Below, piece after piece: positions 52,806-62,131 of a stretch of 64,000 nucleotides of DNA. The stretch spans positions 36,828 through 100,827 of the forward strand of contig CANRPU010000011.1 of the NCBI GenBank assembly GCA_947632555.1, read 5' to 3'. The position numbers were made by a program, and so were the translations under genes. How positions within the stretch are numbered: position 1 is the stretch's first letter; each line of letters begins with the position of its first letter. The notes under the pieces are model-generated. The model had not been told where the DNA came from, ran no database searches, and saw only the letters and a list, made by a program, of their open reading frames with translations. The stretch is from an uncultured Lachnospiraceae bacterium. GTDB taxonomy: Bacteria > Bacillota > Clostridia > Lachnospirales > Lachnospiraceae.

Positions 52806-55199
52806 ATGAATTACGGTTATTTTGATGAAGTGAACAAGGAGTATGTGATCACCAAACCCAATACTCCCGCACCCTGGGCGAACTATCTGGGTTCCCCCGC
52901 TTACGGCGCCATCATTTCCAACAATGCCGGCGGCTACAGTTTTGTAAAGAGCGGCGCCAACGGCCGTATCCTGCGTTATCATTTCAACAGCGACGATGCG
53001 CCCGGCAGATATATCTATCTGCGGGACGATGAAACAAAAGACTACTGGTCCGCGTCCTGGCAGCCGGTGGGCAAACCTTTAGAGCAGTATAAGAGCGAGT
53101 GTCACCACGGTACCGCCTATACCAATCTGATCGCCGAGTATGCCGGGATCCGTTCCGAGGTACTGTACTATGTGCCGCTGAACAAGCAGTATGAGGTCTG
53201 GAGAGCCAAAGTGACCAACACCACCGACAAACCCAGGCAGATATCCGTCTTCGGCTACGCTGAGTTTACCAACGACAGCAATTATGAACAGGATCAGGTG
53301 AATCTGCAGTATACCCTGTTTATCACAAGGACCTACTTTAAGGGAAATAAGATCGTACAGACCATCAATGAAAATGTGGGCAAGGACGCGAAAGGCTCCA
53401 ACGGCAGAGAGCGCTTCCTGGGCCTGGCAGGCGCGCCCGTTACCTCCTATAACGGCGATAAGGAAGCGTTCCTTGGCAGCTACCGAACCTACAGAAATCC
53501 CGTGGCGGTGGAAAACGGCGTATGTAACAATGTGTTAAACTATAATACCAACGGCTGCGGCGCTCTGCACAGCGCGTTAAAGCTGGCGCCCGGCGAGAGC
53601 AGAGAACTGGTTTTCGTGCTGGGACAGGCCAACGCGGAGAAAGCGGAAGAGATCATCCGGGCCTACGATGCGGCTGGCGCGGTGGACAGGGAATGGGAGG
53701 AACTGAAAGCGTACTGGCACGGTAAGCTGGAAAATTTCCAGGTAGAAACTCCCGATGCGGCGTTTAACAGCATGATCAATACCTGGAACGCGTATCAGTG
53801 TTTCATTACCTTTACCTGGTCCAGAGCGGCTTCCTTCGTATACTGCGGACAGCGCAACGGCTATGGCTACCGTGATACGGTACAGGATATCCAGGGTATC
53901 ATCCACCTGGATCCCGAAATGGCCCTGCAGCAGATCCGTTTCATGCTTTCCGCCCAGGTCGATCACGGCGGAGGACTGCCTCTGGTAAAATATACCCACA
54001 CACCGGGGCATGAGGATACGCCGGATGACGAATCCTATGTAAGGGAAACCGGACATCCCGCCTATCGGGCGGATGACGCTCTCTGGCTGTTCCCCACTGT
54101 CTGGAAGTATGTGGCGGAAACCGGCAACAAGGATTTCATCAACGAAGTGATCCCTTATGCCAATAAGGACGAGGGCACCGTATACGACCATTTGAAGAGA
54201 GCCATTCAGTTCTCCATGGACCGTCTGGGTGACCATAAGATGCCTGCCGGCCTGCACGCGGACTGGAATGACTGTCTGCGTCTTGGCAAGAAAGGCGAAT
54301 CCACTTTTGTGGCCATGCAGCTGTATTACGCGTTCACGGTGATGAAAGGCTTCGCGGAGGATAAGCAGGATACGGAATATATCGCGTATCTGGAAAAAAC
54401 CCAGAAAGAACTCGGAGATATTATCCAGAAGGAATGCTGGGAGGAGGACCGCTATGTCAGAGGCATCAAGGAAGACGGACAGGTCATCGGCTCCAAGCAT
54501 GATCCGGAAGCGAGCATGTGGCTGAACCCTCAGTCCTGGGCGGTTATCAGCGGTCTGGCGGACAAGGAACAGGCGGAAGCGGCTCTGGAATCCGTACACA
54601 GGGAACTGAATACCAAGTTCGGGGTACGTCTGATGTGCCCTTCTTACGTGGACCACGCTTTTGACGGCGCGCAGGCGCTGCTGTTCAATCCTTCCACCAA
54701 GGAGAACGGCGGTATTTTCTCGCAGCCCCAGGGCTGGATCATTCTGGCTGAGGCGCTGATGGGACACGGCAACCGGGCTTATGAGTACTTTACGGAAAGC
54801 TCCCCCGCTTCTCAGAATGACAACGCGGATGTGCGTAAACTGGAGCCCTATGTACACGGGCAGTTCACGGAGAGCGTGGAATCACCTTTTGAAGGCCGTT
54901 CCCACGTACACTGGCTGACCGGTACCGCGTCCACCTGTATGGTAGGCTGTGTGGAAGGTATCTGCGGCATGCGGCCCGATTTAAACGGTCTGTGGGTATG
55001 CCCGGCGATTCCAGCGGAATGGAAGGAGATCAAAATGGAGAAGACCTTCCGGGGCAGCAGGCTGCACATTACCGTAAAGAATCCGGACGGAAAAGAGGGC
55101 GGCTTTAAAGAGTTTTACTTAAACGGTGAAAAACTGGACGCGCCTTATGTTCCCGCGGCGAAAATGCAGGCGGAGAATGAGGTAGTGCTGGTTCTGTAA
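52806..55199 (+). CDS. cbpA: GH94 cellobiose phosphorylase
   Basis: This 797-residue cytoplasmic GH94 enzyme would split cellobiose with phosphate into glucose-1-phosphate and glucose. It has the N-terminal beta-sandwich (YGYFDEVNKEYVITKPNTPAPW in parts), CGQRNGYGYRDTVQD and the catalytic acid region HADWNDCLRLG (Asp486/Asp489). The length is typical for cellobiose phosphorylases and shorter than cellodextrin- or chitobiose-type enzymes with extra domains. Its presence suggests that the locus handles glucomannan, where cellobiose-type units remain after mannanase action. The symbol is a suggestion only. Confidence 0.93.
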   Translation: MNYGYFDEVNKEYVITKPNTPAPWANYLGSPAYGAIISNNAGGYSFVKSGANGRILRYHFNSDDAPGRYIYLRDDETKDYWSASWQPVGKPLEQYKSECHHGTAYTNLIAEYAGIRSEVLYYVPLNKQYEVWRAKVTNTTDKPRQISVFGYAEFTNDSNYEQDQVNLQYTLFITRTYFKGNKIVQTINENVGKDAKGSNGRERFLGLAGAPVTSYNGDKEAFLGSYRTYRNPVAVENGVCNNVLNYNTNGCGALHSALKLAPGESRELVFVLGQANAEKAEEIIRAYDAAGAVDREWEELKAYWHGKLENFQVETPDAAFNSMINTWNAYQCFITFTWSRAASFVYCGQRNGYGYRDTVQDIQGIIHLDPEMALQQIRFMLSAQVDHGGGLPLVKYTHTPGHEDTPDDESYVRETGHPAYRADDALWLFPTVWKYVAETGNKDFINEVIPYANKDEGTVYDHLKRAIQFSMDRLGDHKMPAGLHADWNDCLRLGKKGESTFVAMQLYYAFTVMKGFAEDKQDTEYIAYLEKTQKELGDIIQKECWEEDRYVRGIKEDGQVIGSKHDPEASMWLNPQSWAVISGLADKEQAEAALESVHRELNTKFGVRLMCPSYVDHAFDGAQALLFNPSTKENGGIFSQPQGWIILAEALMGHGNRAYEYFTESSPASQNDNADVRKLEPYVHGQFTESVESPFEGRSHVHWLTGTASTCMVGCVEGICGMRPDLNGLWVCPAIPAEWKEIKMEKTFRGSRLHITVKNPDGKEGGFKEFYLNGEKLDAPYVPAAKMQAENEVVLVL

Positions 55200-55220
55200 A
55201 AAGATTTGGAGGTTGTGGTT

Positions 55221-56597
55221 ATGGAAGAAAATGTGAAGACACAAAAGGGCGGATGGCGTTCCAACAAATGGATCCGCGCGGCTATTCCGGCGCTGCTTCT
55301 GCACTGCAGCATCGGTACGGTTTACTGCTGGTCCATCTTCAGCCAGGAGATCGCGGATTATATCGGTTTTTCCAAGGGCGCTACGGAATGGGCGTTCAGT
55401 TTCGCCATCTTTTTCCTGGGCATGTCGGCGGCTTTTTTGGGAAATGTGGTAGAAAAGGATATCCACAAGTCCTCGCTGATCGCGGCCATATGTTTCGCGC
55501 TGGGAATGGCAGGAACGGGCTTCTTTATCTACTACGGCGGGCAGCATCAGGGAAGCCCGCTGGCCCTGATCGGTATCTATGTCAGCTATGGTTTTATCAT
55601 GGGCATCGGTCTGGGAACGGGCTATCTGTCCCCGGTCAAGACGCTGATGCTCTGGTTTGAGGACAAAAAGGGTCTGGCCACGGGCCTGGCGGTAGCCGGT
55701 TTCGGCGCGGCGAAAGCCATTGCCAGCCCCATTATGCAGGCGCTTTTAAACGGTCTGGGAGAGGGCGCTATCTATAAGATGTTCTTCCTCCTGGCAGGAG
55801 TTTACTTTGTGATGATGTTTGTGGGACATCTGCTCTTAAAGAAGCCGGATGGCTGGCATGAACCGCAGAAGAAGGGCGAAGGGCAGAGTATGCTGGCAGT
55901 GATCAAGACCAAGCCGATTTCCAACTATATCGGTATCTGGCTTATGTTCTATATCAATATCACCTGCGGCCTGGCGCTGATCTCCCAGGAGAAGATGATC
56001 GTAAAATGCATAGGCCTGGCAGGCATGGTGGGTATTATTTCCACCATTTCCGCCATTTTCAACGCGGGCGGCCGTCTGGGCTTCTCGGCGTGGGCGGACT
56101 GTATGAAGGACAGAAATACGGTTTATAAAATGATCTTTGTATTGTCCATCGTCTTTACGGGACTGGTCATCATAACCGGCGGCATTAAGAACGGAGAGGG
56201 CAATGTGGTGCTGATGATCCTGGTACTGGGTCTTATCTTTGTGGTAAACGCGGGTTACGGCGGCGGATTTTCCAATGTGCCCACCCTTTTGTCGGACCAC
56301 TACGGCATGGGAAATATCAGCGCTATACACGGACTGACGCTTTCCGCGTGGGCGTTCGCCGGACTGACCGGCAATCAGATGGCAACCTGGATCGTCAATA
56401 CATTCGGTTCCCCTGACCAGATAGAGCACGCGCTGGCAGACGGCACCGTGGAAATGATCGAAGTGAATCCCACGGGGTATCAGTGCGTACTTTACGCTAC
56501 CGTTGTACTCTATATCCTGGCCCTGATCATCTGTCTGGTACTGGTAAAACCTACGGATAAAGCCTTAGAGGCCAAGAAAGCGAAAGCAGGATCATGA
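55221..56597 (+). CDS. MFS transporter, oxalate/formate antiporter-like family
   Basis: The 458-residue membrane protein has about twelve helices. It resembles the OFA group of the major facilitator superfamily (SIGTVYCWSIFSQEI, GIGLGTGYLSPVKTLMLWF in parts, GLATGLAVAGFGAAKAIASP in parts). The transported compound is not clear: organic acids are typical. It might export an acidic end product of sugar breakdown. The ATG at 55221 has GGAGG nine bases upstream; a TTG at 55206 is unlikely. Its stop overlaps the next gene by four bases. Confidence 0.87.
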   Translation: MEENVKTQKGGWRSNKWIRAAIPALLLHCSIGTVYCWSIFSQEIADYIGFSKGATEWAFSFAIFFLGMSAAFLGNVVEKDIHKSSLIAAICFALGMAGTGFFIYYGGQHQGSPLALIGIYVSYGFIMGIGLGTGYLSPVKTLMLWFEDKKGLATGLAVAGFGAAKAIASPIMQALLNGLGEGAIYKMFFLLAGVYFVMMFVGHLLLKKPDGWHEPQKKGEGQSMLAVIKTKPISNYIGIWLMFYINITCGLALISQEKMIVKCIGLAGMVGIISTISAIFNAGGRLGFSAWADCMKDRNTVYKMIFVLSIVFTGLVIITGGIKNGEGNVVLMILVLGLIFVVNAGYGGGFSNVPTLLSDHYGMGNISAIHGLTLSAWAFAGLTGNQMATWIVNTFGSPDQIEHALADGTVEMIEVNPTGYQCVLYATVVLYILALIICLVLVKPTDKALEAKKAKAGS

Positions 56598-57310
56598 ACC
56601 GTTTTTTAATCTTCGCGTTTTTGTTTTTTATAGGTTCTGTGGCGGGCTGGTTTCTGGAGTTATTTTACCGGCATTTTCACAGCAAAGAACATAAATGGGT
56701 GAATCCCGGATTCTGTACAGGGCCGTATGTGCCCCTGTACGGATTCGGGCTCTGTCTTCTCTACGGAATTTCTTCCGTAAACCTGCCCATCGCAAGTCCC
56801 TTCTGGAAGAAGCTGACGGCTTTTCTGTTAATGGCCGCCGCCATGACCGTGATCGAATATCTGGCAGGAATACTCTGCGTAAAAGTATTCAAAGTACGGC
56901 TCTGGGACTACAGCAATGAGTGGGGCAATATCCAGGGCATTATCTGTCCGAAGTTTTCTCTGATCTGGGCTGCTTTCGGCGCGTTATACTATTTCGCCGT
57001 GCATCCCTATATTTTAAATACGCTGGACTGGCTCTCCCGCAACCTGGGATTTTCTTTTGTGATAGGGCTGTTCTTCGGCGTATTCATTATTGACGCGGCT
57101 CAGTCCGCCCAGCTGATGGCAAAGCTGAAGAAGTTCGCGGAAGAGAACGACGTGATTATCCGCTACGAGCATTTAAAGACTTATATCCGGGGGATCCAGG
57201 AGAAAAACGCCATCCGCCACCGGTTCCTGCGGCCTTTTTATTCCGGCCGGCCACTCAACGAGCATTTAAGGGAAATGGCGGAATCCTTTGAAAAGAGGAT
57301 AAGGAAATAA
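56594..57310 (+). CDS. CmpB-like putative ABC transporter permease (PF06541 type)
   Basis: This 238-residue membrane protein has about five helices. The opening FLFFIGSVAGWFLELFYRHF, the WVNPGFCTGPYVPLYGFG motif and the segment LWDYSNEWGNIQGIICPKFS in parts (WDYSNEWGNIQG) are marks of a family widespread in Firmicutes that is named after ABC permeases but whose role is not established. A charged C-terminal tail of about 55 residues ends the protein. It overlaps the MFS gene by four bases and is probably the next-to-last gene of the + strand series. Confidence 0.85.
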   Translation: MNRFLIFAFLFFIGSVAGWFLELFYRHFHSKEHKWVNPGFCTGPYVPLYGFGLCLLYGISSVNLPIASPFWKKLTAFLLMAAAMTVIEYLAGILCVKVFKVRLWDYSNEWGNIQGIICPKFSLIWAAFGALYYFAVHPYILNTLDWLSRNLGFSFVIGLFFGVFIIDAAQSAQLMAKLKKFAEENDVIIRYEHLKTYIRGIQEKNAIRHRFLRPFYSGRPLNEHLREMAESFEKRIRK

Positions 57311-57315
57311 GGGGC

Positions 57316-57663
57316 ATGGAGCGTGGCGGAGCGATATACCATTATTATTCAACATATCAGTATATTGACGGCGAGCCTGTAAAAATCAAATATGAGGAGC
57401 GGGAGGGTCTTTTGCTGGATGACCCGCAGGTGGAAGAATTCTGCGCCGCCGCGTCGGGAAAGGAAGAAGAGGCAGACTATGAGGGCCGCTGGTACTACGA
57501 GCATGTGATGGAACGCGATAGCGTGACAGGAGAACTGGAAACTGTTTCGGAGGAGTATGTCTTTTACTGTGATAACGAGAACGGGGAGCTTTCGGGCTGG
57601 GATCGGTTTCATGTAGATGCGGCCTCTTTCCTGGGATCGCGGATCGCGCAGGCGCTGGAATAG
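57316..57663 (+). CDS. Small acidic protein of unknown function
   Basis: The 115-residue protein is acidic, with many Glu and Tyr, and has no signal peptide or membrane segment. I do not recognise a family. It starts five bases after the preceding gene with AAGG-like bases upstream and has codon use like its GC-rich neighbours, so it is probably real and co-transcribed. It is the last gene before the AT-rich defence island. Confidence 0.6.
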   Translation: MERGGAIYHYYSTYQYIDGEPVKIKYEEREGLLLDDPQVEEFCAAASGKEEEADYEGRWYYEHVMERDSVTGELETVSEEYVFYCDNENGELSGWDRFHVDAASFLGSRIAQALE

Positions 57664-57725
57664 AAGTGAGGGAAAGCGGGGAAAAGCATCCGCACGCAAA
57701 AAATAAAAATTGGTTGCGTTTGTTA

Positions 57726-57754
57726 TTGCGGGCGTGCTGTTTCTGTACTATAAT
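57726..57754 (+). promoter_or_regulatory. Promoter of the AbiE toxin-antitoxin operon
   Basis: TTGCGG and a perfect TATAAT are 17 bases apart. Transcription would start only about 10 bases before the ATG at 57769, so translation may be nearly leaderless or start further downstream. Confidence 0.6.
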
Positions 57755-57768
57755 AATTGCATACAAAA

Positions 57769-58407
57769 ATGAAAAACAGCGTGCGGAAAGTTGGTGCTTG
57801 TTTGAATCAAAAGGAGATTGCACGAAAAGTGCTTAAAGACAACGGCGGAATCGCTAAAACCGCCGACTTTGCTGCGGCAGGCATAAAAAATTATGATGTA
57901 GCGGCGCTGTGTAAAGAAGGCTTTATTATGCGGATTCGGCGCGGGGTCTATCAGATTCCGGACAGTGACCAGATCACGGAGGAGCAGTTGCTCCGCGAAC
58001 TGCTGCCGCAAGGGATCGTCTGCGTGGAGTCCGCTCTGTTTCATTACGGATACAGCGATTTTGTACCTCGCGCCTGGTCTGTGGCCGTACCGAGAACGGC
58101 ATCCCGAGCAGTCGGCAATATGGGGGAGTTTCCAATCAAAGCCTACTACATTCAAAAGGAATATTTTTCGATTGGGAAAGTCGTTGAAAATTTTAACGGT
58201 GTGAAACTTCCCGTATATGATCGGGAACGCACCATTTGTGATTGTTTCAAGTATCGGGGGAAGATCGACAATGAAACTTTCAATAAGGCGTTGAATGCCT
58301 ATGCCGCAGATGATCGGAAAAATCTCGCTAATCTTTCTTGTTACGCAAAAAAGATGAAACTCTATACGAAAGTAATGAATGTAATGGGGGTACTGCTGAG
58401 TGGCTGA
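57769..58407 (+). CDS. abiEi: AbiEi-type antitoxin (type IV toxin-antitoxin)
   Basis: The 212-residue protein has an N-terminal winged helix with a start like ARKVLKDNGGIAKTADFAAAGI in parts (NGGIAKTADFAAAGIKNY), then RRGVYQIPD and the AbiEi C-terminal domain with VYDRERTICDCFKYRG in parts (YDRERTICDCFKY). In the family it represses its own operon and counters the AbiEii toxin. The start is uncertain: ATG 57769, or a TTG at 57802, which matches the family's usual N-terminus better. Its stop overlaps the toxin gene start, as is usual for AbiE pairs. Confidence 0.87.
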   Translation: MKNSVRKVGACLNQKEIARKVLKDNGGIAKTADFAAAGIKNYDVAALCKEGFIMRIRRGVYQIPDSDQITEEQLLRELLPQGIVCVESALFHYGYSDFVPRAWSVAVPRTASRAVGNMGEFPIKAYYIQKEYFSIGKVVENFNGVKLPVYDRERTICDCFKYRGKIDNETFNKALNAYAADDRKNLANLSCYAKKMKLYTKVMNVMGVLLSG

Positions 58408-59296
58408 TGTTGCTGCGTCCGTGCTGACACGGTTGAAAAATAAGGCGAAGGAAAGCGGCAGAAGCTATCAGTTGTGTTTGCAGCTTTTCTGCCAGGAAGA
58501 ATTTCTGCGGCGGTTGGAAAGGTCCAGGTATGCGGATAATCTTGTTTTAAAAGGAGGGCTGTTCCTTTACTCTCTTACAGATTTTGACAGCCGTGTTACC
58601 GTTGATGTGGATTTTCTGCTCAGAAAGATGCCTCATACGCCAGAACGCCTGAAAACAGTACTGGAAGAAATCATAGCGGTGGAAACCGGCAACGATTTCA
58701 TTTCCTTTGAAATCAAGGACATCTCTCCAATCGCTATCGCCAAGAAGTATACGGGGATGGGAGCTTCTATGGTTGCCCACATCAAAAATACAAGAACACC
58801 ATTCGGCATTGACTTCGGTGTGGGGGACGTGATCGTACCGAAGCAGGAAAAACGCAAAATTCCAACACAACTCGCGGGTTTTGAAGCACCGACGGTGAAC
58901 ACATATTCGCTGGAAACAACCATTGCCGAAAAGCTTGATGCCATCTTGAGCTTGATGGAGTTTTCCAGCCGGATGAAGGATTACTATGACATTTATTATC
59001 TGGCACAGAAGTTTAATTTTGACGGAGCAATACTCACCGAGGCTCTGAGAAAAACCTTTGAAAACCGGGGGCACAATTTTACAATAGAGCAGTTTGGGCA
59101 GGTTATGGATTTTGGAAATAATGCAGAAATGCAGAAGAAGTGGAAAGCGTTTGTCCATAAAATTAACGTGAAAACTGAAGATTATGGCACTGTTTTGATA
59201 ACAATAAAAAATTTTCTTGAACAGCCGTTTACGGCGGCGGTGGGAAATAAAACATTTACTGAGCGTTGGCCTGCCGCCAGCGACACATGGATTTAA
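58400..59296 (+). CDS. abiEii: AbiEii nucleotidyltransferase toxin
   Basis: The 298-residue protein belongs to the AbiEii/AbiGii nucleotidyltransferase toxins. It shows LVLKGGLFLYSL, then RVTVDVDFLLR with the metal-binding acids (DVDF) and a C-terminal EKLDAILSLMEFSSRMKDYYDIYYLA in parts (SRMKDYYDIYYLA), a strong family mark. AbiEii toxins block growth on phage infection by modifying tRNA or a related target; the exact target here is not known. The start is a GTG at 58400 that overlaps the antitoxin stop. Confidence 0.9.
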   Translation: MADVAASVLTRLKNKAKESGRSYQLCLQLFCQEEFLRRLERSRYADNLVLKGGLFLYSLTDFDSRVTVDVDFLLRKMPHTPERLKTVLEEIIAVETGNDFISFEIKDISPIAIAKKYTGMGASMVAHIKNTRTPFGIDFGVGDVIVPKQEKRKIPTQLAGFEAPTVNTYSLETTIAEKLDAILSLMEFSSRMKDYYDIYYLAQKFNFDGAILTEALRKTFENRGHNFTIEQFGQVMDFGNNAEMQKKWKAFVHKINVKTEDYGTVLITIKNFLEQPFTAAVGNKTFTERWPAASDTWI

Positions 59297-59313
59297 TTGG
59301 GAGGAGCAAGAAA

Positions 59314-61128
59314 ATGATTCGAGCAGATATGATTTCCACGGTTGGAAGGAAATATTTAACTAGCAATATGGAAAATGATGAATATAGTTATCCAAAAGCA
59401 TTCATCGCTGCTTCTCTGACGTTTTCTCCTATTCAAAATAGTGTTGGACGTAGATTTGAGAAACTCGATATTCGCTTTGTAAAAGACAATGTTTCTGTAC
59501 TAATTGAAACAAAGCAGAATTTTACAAAGGCGGATGAGGAGCAGTTATCCGCTTATGTTGAATACGAAAAGGCTCTTACAGGCAATAAAATTATTGCTAT
59601 ACTAGCAAATATTGCGGATGATACTGTTAAGGTATGGCGAGGTGTTGTTTCTGATAGTGATTTGACAACAGAAACAGCCCTTCGCTCAATGGATGAATAT
59701 GTAGATTTTTATACCTCAAAAATCAATGATAAAGAGAAGGTGATGCAAAACACCTATAAACTTAATGAACTGTTGCATCGACATAGTATTCCTGAAAAAC
59801 TACGTAGTCAGTTTGTGGGAACTTGTCTTCTTGCGCTTAAAAATAATCTTGATTATACAACCCCGAGTTTGCGTCCTACACAGATTCGTGCCCGAATAAA
59901 AGAAGTTCTTGAAGCGCTCTTAACAGATGATATAAATAAAGCGGAAAAACTTGTTCTTCTTAATCGAAATGTACTTGACAATCAATATGTGCGTGGATTG
60001 AGCATCGAAGCTTTTAGAGAAATTTTACGGTACATTGAAGAAAATATTCTTCCTTTTATTAATGATAAAAGTACATCAGGTCAGGACCTGTTGAATCTGT
60101 TCTTTGTAACATTCAATAAATATGTTGGAAAATCAGATAAGAATCAAGCTTTTACGCCTGACCATATTACCGATTTTATGGCAAAAATCACAGGTGTGAA
60201 CAAGCATTCTGTCGTACTTGATCCTTGTTGCGGTAGCGGTTCGTTTCTGGTTAGGGCAATGACACAGGCATTGGATGACTGTGCAACTGCTGTCGAACAG
60301 GAAGAGGTAAAGAAAAATCAGATTTTCGGCATTGAATTTGATGAAAACATTTATGGTCTTGCCACAACTAACATGCTGATTCACTCTGATGGAAACTCAA
60401 ATATACGGCAAGGCAGTTGCTTTGCGCTGGCAGACTGGATTAAAGAAGCAAAGCCAAATGTAATTCTGATGAATCCCCCGTATAATGGACAGCGTATTCA
60501 TTTGCCTGCAAGTTATGTAAGTACTTGGGGAAGGGATAAAAAAGAAGATCCATCAAAAGGATTATATTTTGTAAAATATATTGCTGACACGCTTAATTCA
60601 ATTAACAATCAAGCAAAACTGGCGGTATTGTTACCTGTTGCTTGTGCAATTGGTACCAGTGGAGAAATCGCTCGGCTGAAAAGGGAAATTCTTGCGGAAA
60701 ATACCCTTGATGCCGTGTTTACACTTCCCAATGAGATTTTCTATCCGGGCGCAAGTGCTTCTGCTTGTTGTATGGTATTTAAGGTTGGAACAAAGCACAA
60801 TGATGTTTCTAATCCAGATACGTTTTTTGGATATTACAAAGAAGATGGATTTAGGAAGAAAAAGAATCTCGGTCGAGTAGAGCAAGTAGATTTAACTACT
60901 GGAAAAAGTAGGTGGATAGAAATTGAAAAAGAATGGATTGAGTTATACCGAAATCGTCGCACTGTTGATGGCTTTTCGGCTACACATAAAGTCACCGGTG
61001 ATGATGAATGGCTGTGTGAAGCTTATATGAAAACTGATTATACAAAGCTAACGGAGCAGGATTTTCAACAAACAATAAATGATTATCTTGCCTATCTTGT
61101 GAAAGAAGGGCATATTTATGAATCTTAA
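59314..61128 (+). CDS. Fused restriction nuclease and N6-adenine methyltransferase, BcgI-A-like
   Basis: The 604-residue protein has an N-terminal PD-(D/E)xK-like nuclease region (about 40-75: FEKLDIRF with Asp52 and VLIETKQ with Glu65 and Lys67). A helical part follows. The methyltransferase domain has motif I at DPCCGSGSF (Asp303) and motif IV NPPY (Asn387), typical of HsdM-like N6-adenine enzymes. With the specificity gene downstream it resembles BcgI-type systems, where one protein both cuts and methylates. An alternative reading is a type I HsdM with an added domain. The ATG at 59314 follows GGGAGGAG. The gene overlaps the specificity gene by 11 bases. Confidence 0.83.
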   Translation: MIRADMISTVGRKYLTSNMENDEYSYPKAFIAASLTFSPIQNSVGRRFEKLDIRFVKDNVSVLIETKQNFTKADEEQLSAYVEYEKALTGNKIIAILANIADDTVKVWRGVVSDSDLTTETALRSMDEYVDFYTSKINDKEKVMQNTYKLNELLHRHSIPEKLRSQFVGTCLLALKNNLDYTTPSLRPTQIRARIKEVLEALLTDDINKAEKLVLLNRNVLDNQYVRGLSIEAFREILRYIEENILPFINDKSTSGQDLLNLFFVTFNKYVGKSDKNQAFTPDHITDFMAKITGVNKHSVVLDPCCGSGSFLVRAMTQALDDCATAVEQEEVKKNQIFGIEFDENIYGLATTNMLIHSDGNSNIRQGSCFALADWIKEAKPNVILMNPPYNGQRIHLPASYVSTWGRDKKEDPSKGLYFVKYIADTLNSINNQAKLAVLLPVACAIGTSGEIARLKREILAENTLDAVFTLPNEIFYPGASASACCMVFKVGTKHNDVSNPDTFFGYYKEDGFRKKKNLGRVEQVDLTTGKSRWIEIEKEWIELYRNRRTVDGFSATHKVTGDDEWLCEAYMKTDYTKLTEQDFQQTINDYLAYLVKEGHIYES

Positions 61129-62122
61129 TGCAGAGAGTTGGAAAGAGTTCCGTCTTGGGGATTTGTTTTCAGAAATGTATAAAGCTGATGCTCACGTAAA
61201 AAGTGAGCTTGAATGTTATGATATTTCATCTGATAATACAATTCGATTTATCTCTAGAACGGAAATGAACAATGGTTGTGATTGTTACGTTTTGAACAAC
61301 GATCTTTCAGGTATTGAAAAGGGAAATGCAATCTCCATCGGGGATACGACAGCAACCTGTTTTTATCAAGGCGAAGACTTTGTATGTGGAGATCATATGG
61401 TTATTTGTCGCGCTGATTGGATTAATTTATATACTGCACTGTTTATTATTTCAATACTTAAACAGGAAAAATACAAATACAGTTATGGTAGAGCTTTTAA
61501 AATGGAACTGATTTCAAATACTATGCTGAAGCTTCCTGCTACCGTTGATAGTACGCCTGATTGGGATTATATGGAATGGTATATTAAATCCCTCAATCAC
61601 AAGCCGTTAACCACCGATAACCGAGGATACGGATCACATATGCTTGGTTTTGAAAAATGGAAAGAGTGCAAAATCAGTGACCTGTTTAATATATACACAG
61701 GCGGTGACCTTATTCTTGCTGAAACGGATAATGGAGATTATCCTGTTGCCAGCAATAGTAGTAATAATAACAATATAGCATTTTATTCCTCTTTTATACC
61801 AAATAGAAAATTATTTAACCACACTTGTTCTATAAGCATAGCCGATCGGGGTGCCTTTAAAGCGTTCGTTCAACCAAGAGATTTTTATATTGGAACAAGA
61901 GCTAAAGGCTTAGAATGTAAAGATAAAGATATATCAACAGCGTCTTTATTGTTTATTGTTACTGTAATCAACCAACAATCCTTTAGATTTAGTTATGGAT
62001 ATAACTGTTGTGCACATTTGAATGATATGATTATAAAGTTACCAATGAAAAATGATGGCTCAGTGGACTATAATTTTATGGAAAACTATATAAAATCTTT
62101 GCCATATGGAGATAGAATATGA
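61118..62122 (+). CDS. Specificity subunit (HsdS/BcgI-B-like)
   Basis: The 334-residue protein is built of two target-recognition halves: about 1-165 (WKEFRLGDLF..., ending DYMEWYIKSL) and about 172-334 (WKECKISDLFNIYTGGD..., ending NFMENYIKSL). The matching openings and helical ends show an internal duplication, so a bipartite recognition site is expected. It would guide the nuclease-methyltransferase encoded upstream, whose stop lies inside this gene. The size is like BcgI-B and smaller than most type I HsdS proteins of about 400 residues. Confidence 0.87.
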   Translation: MNLNAESWKEFRLGDLFSEMYKADAHVKSELECYDISSDNTIRFISRTEMNNGCDCYVLNNDLSGIEKGNAISIGDTTATCFYQGEDFVCGDHMVICRADWINLYTALFIISILKQEKYKYSYGRAFKMELISNTMLKLPATVDSTPDWDYMEWYIKSLNHKPLTTDNRGYGSHMLGFEKWKECKISDLFNIYTGGDLILAETDNGDYPVASNSSNNNNIAFYSSFIPNRKLFNHTCSISIADRGAFKAFVQPRDFYIGTRAKGLECKDKDISTASLLFIVTVINQQSFRFSYGYNCCAHLNDMIIKLPMKNDGSVDYNFMENYIKSLPYGDRI

Positions 62123-62131
62123 GGTAAGCCT

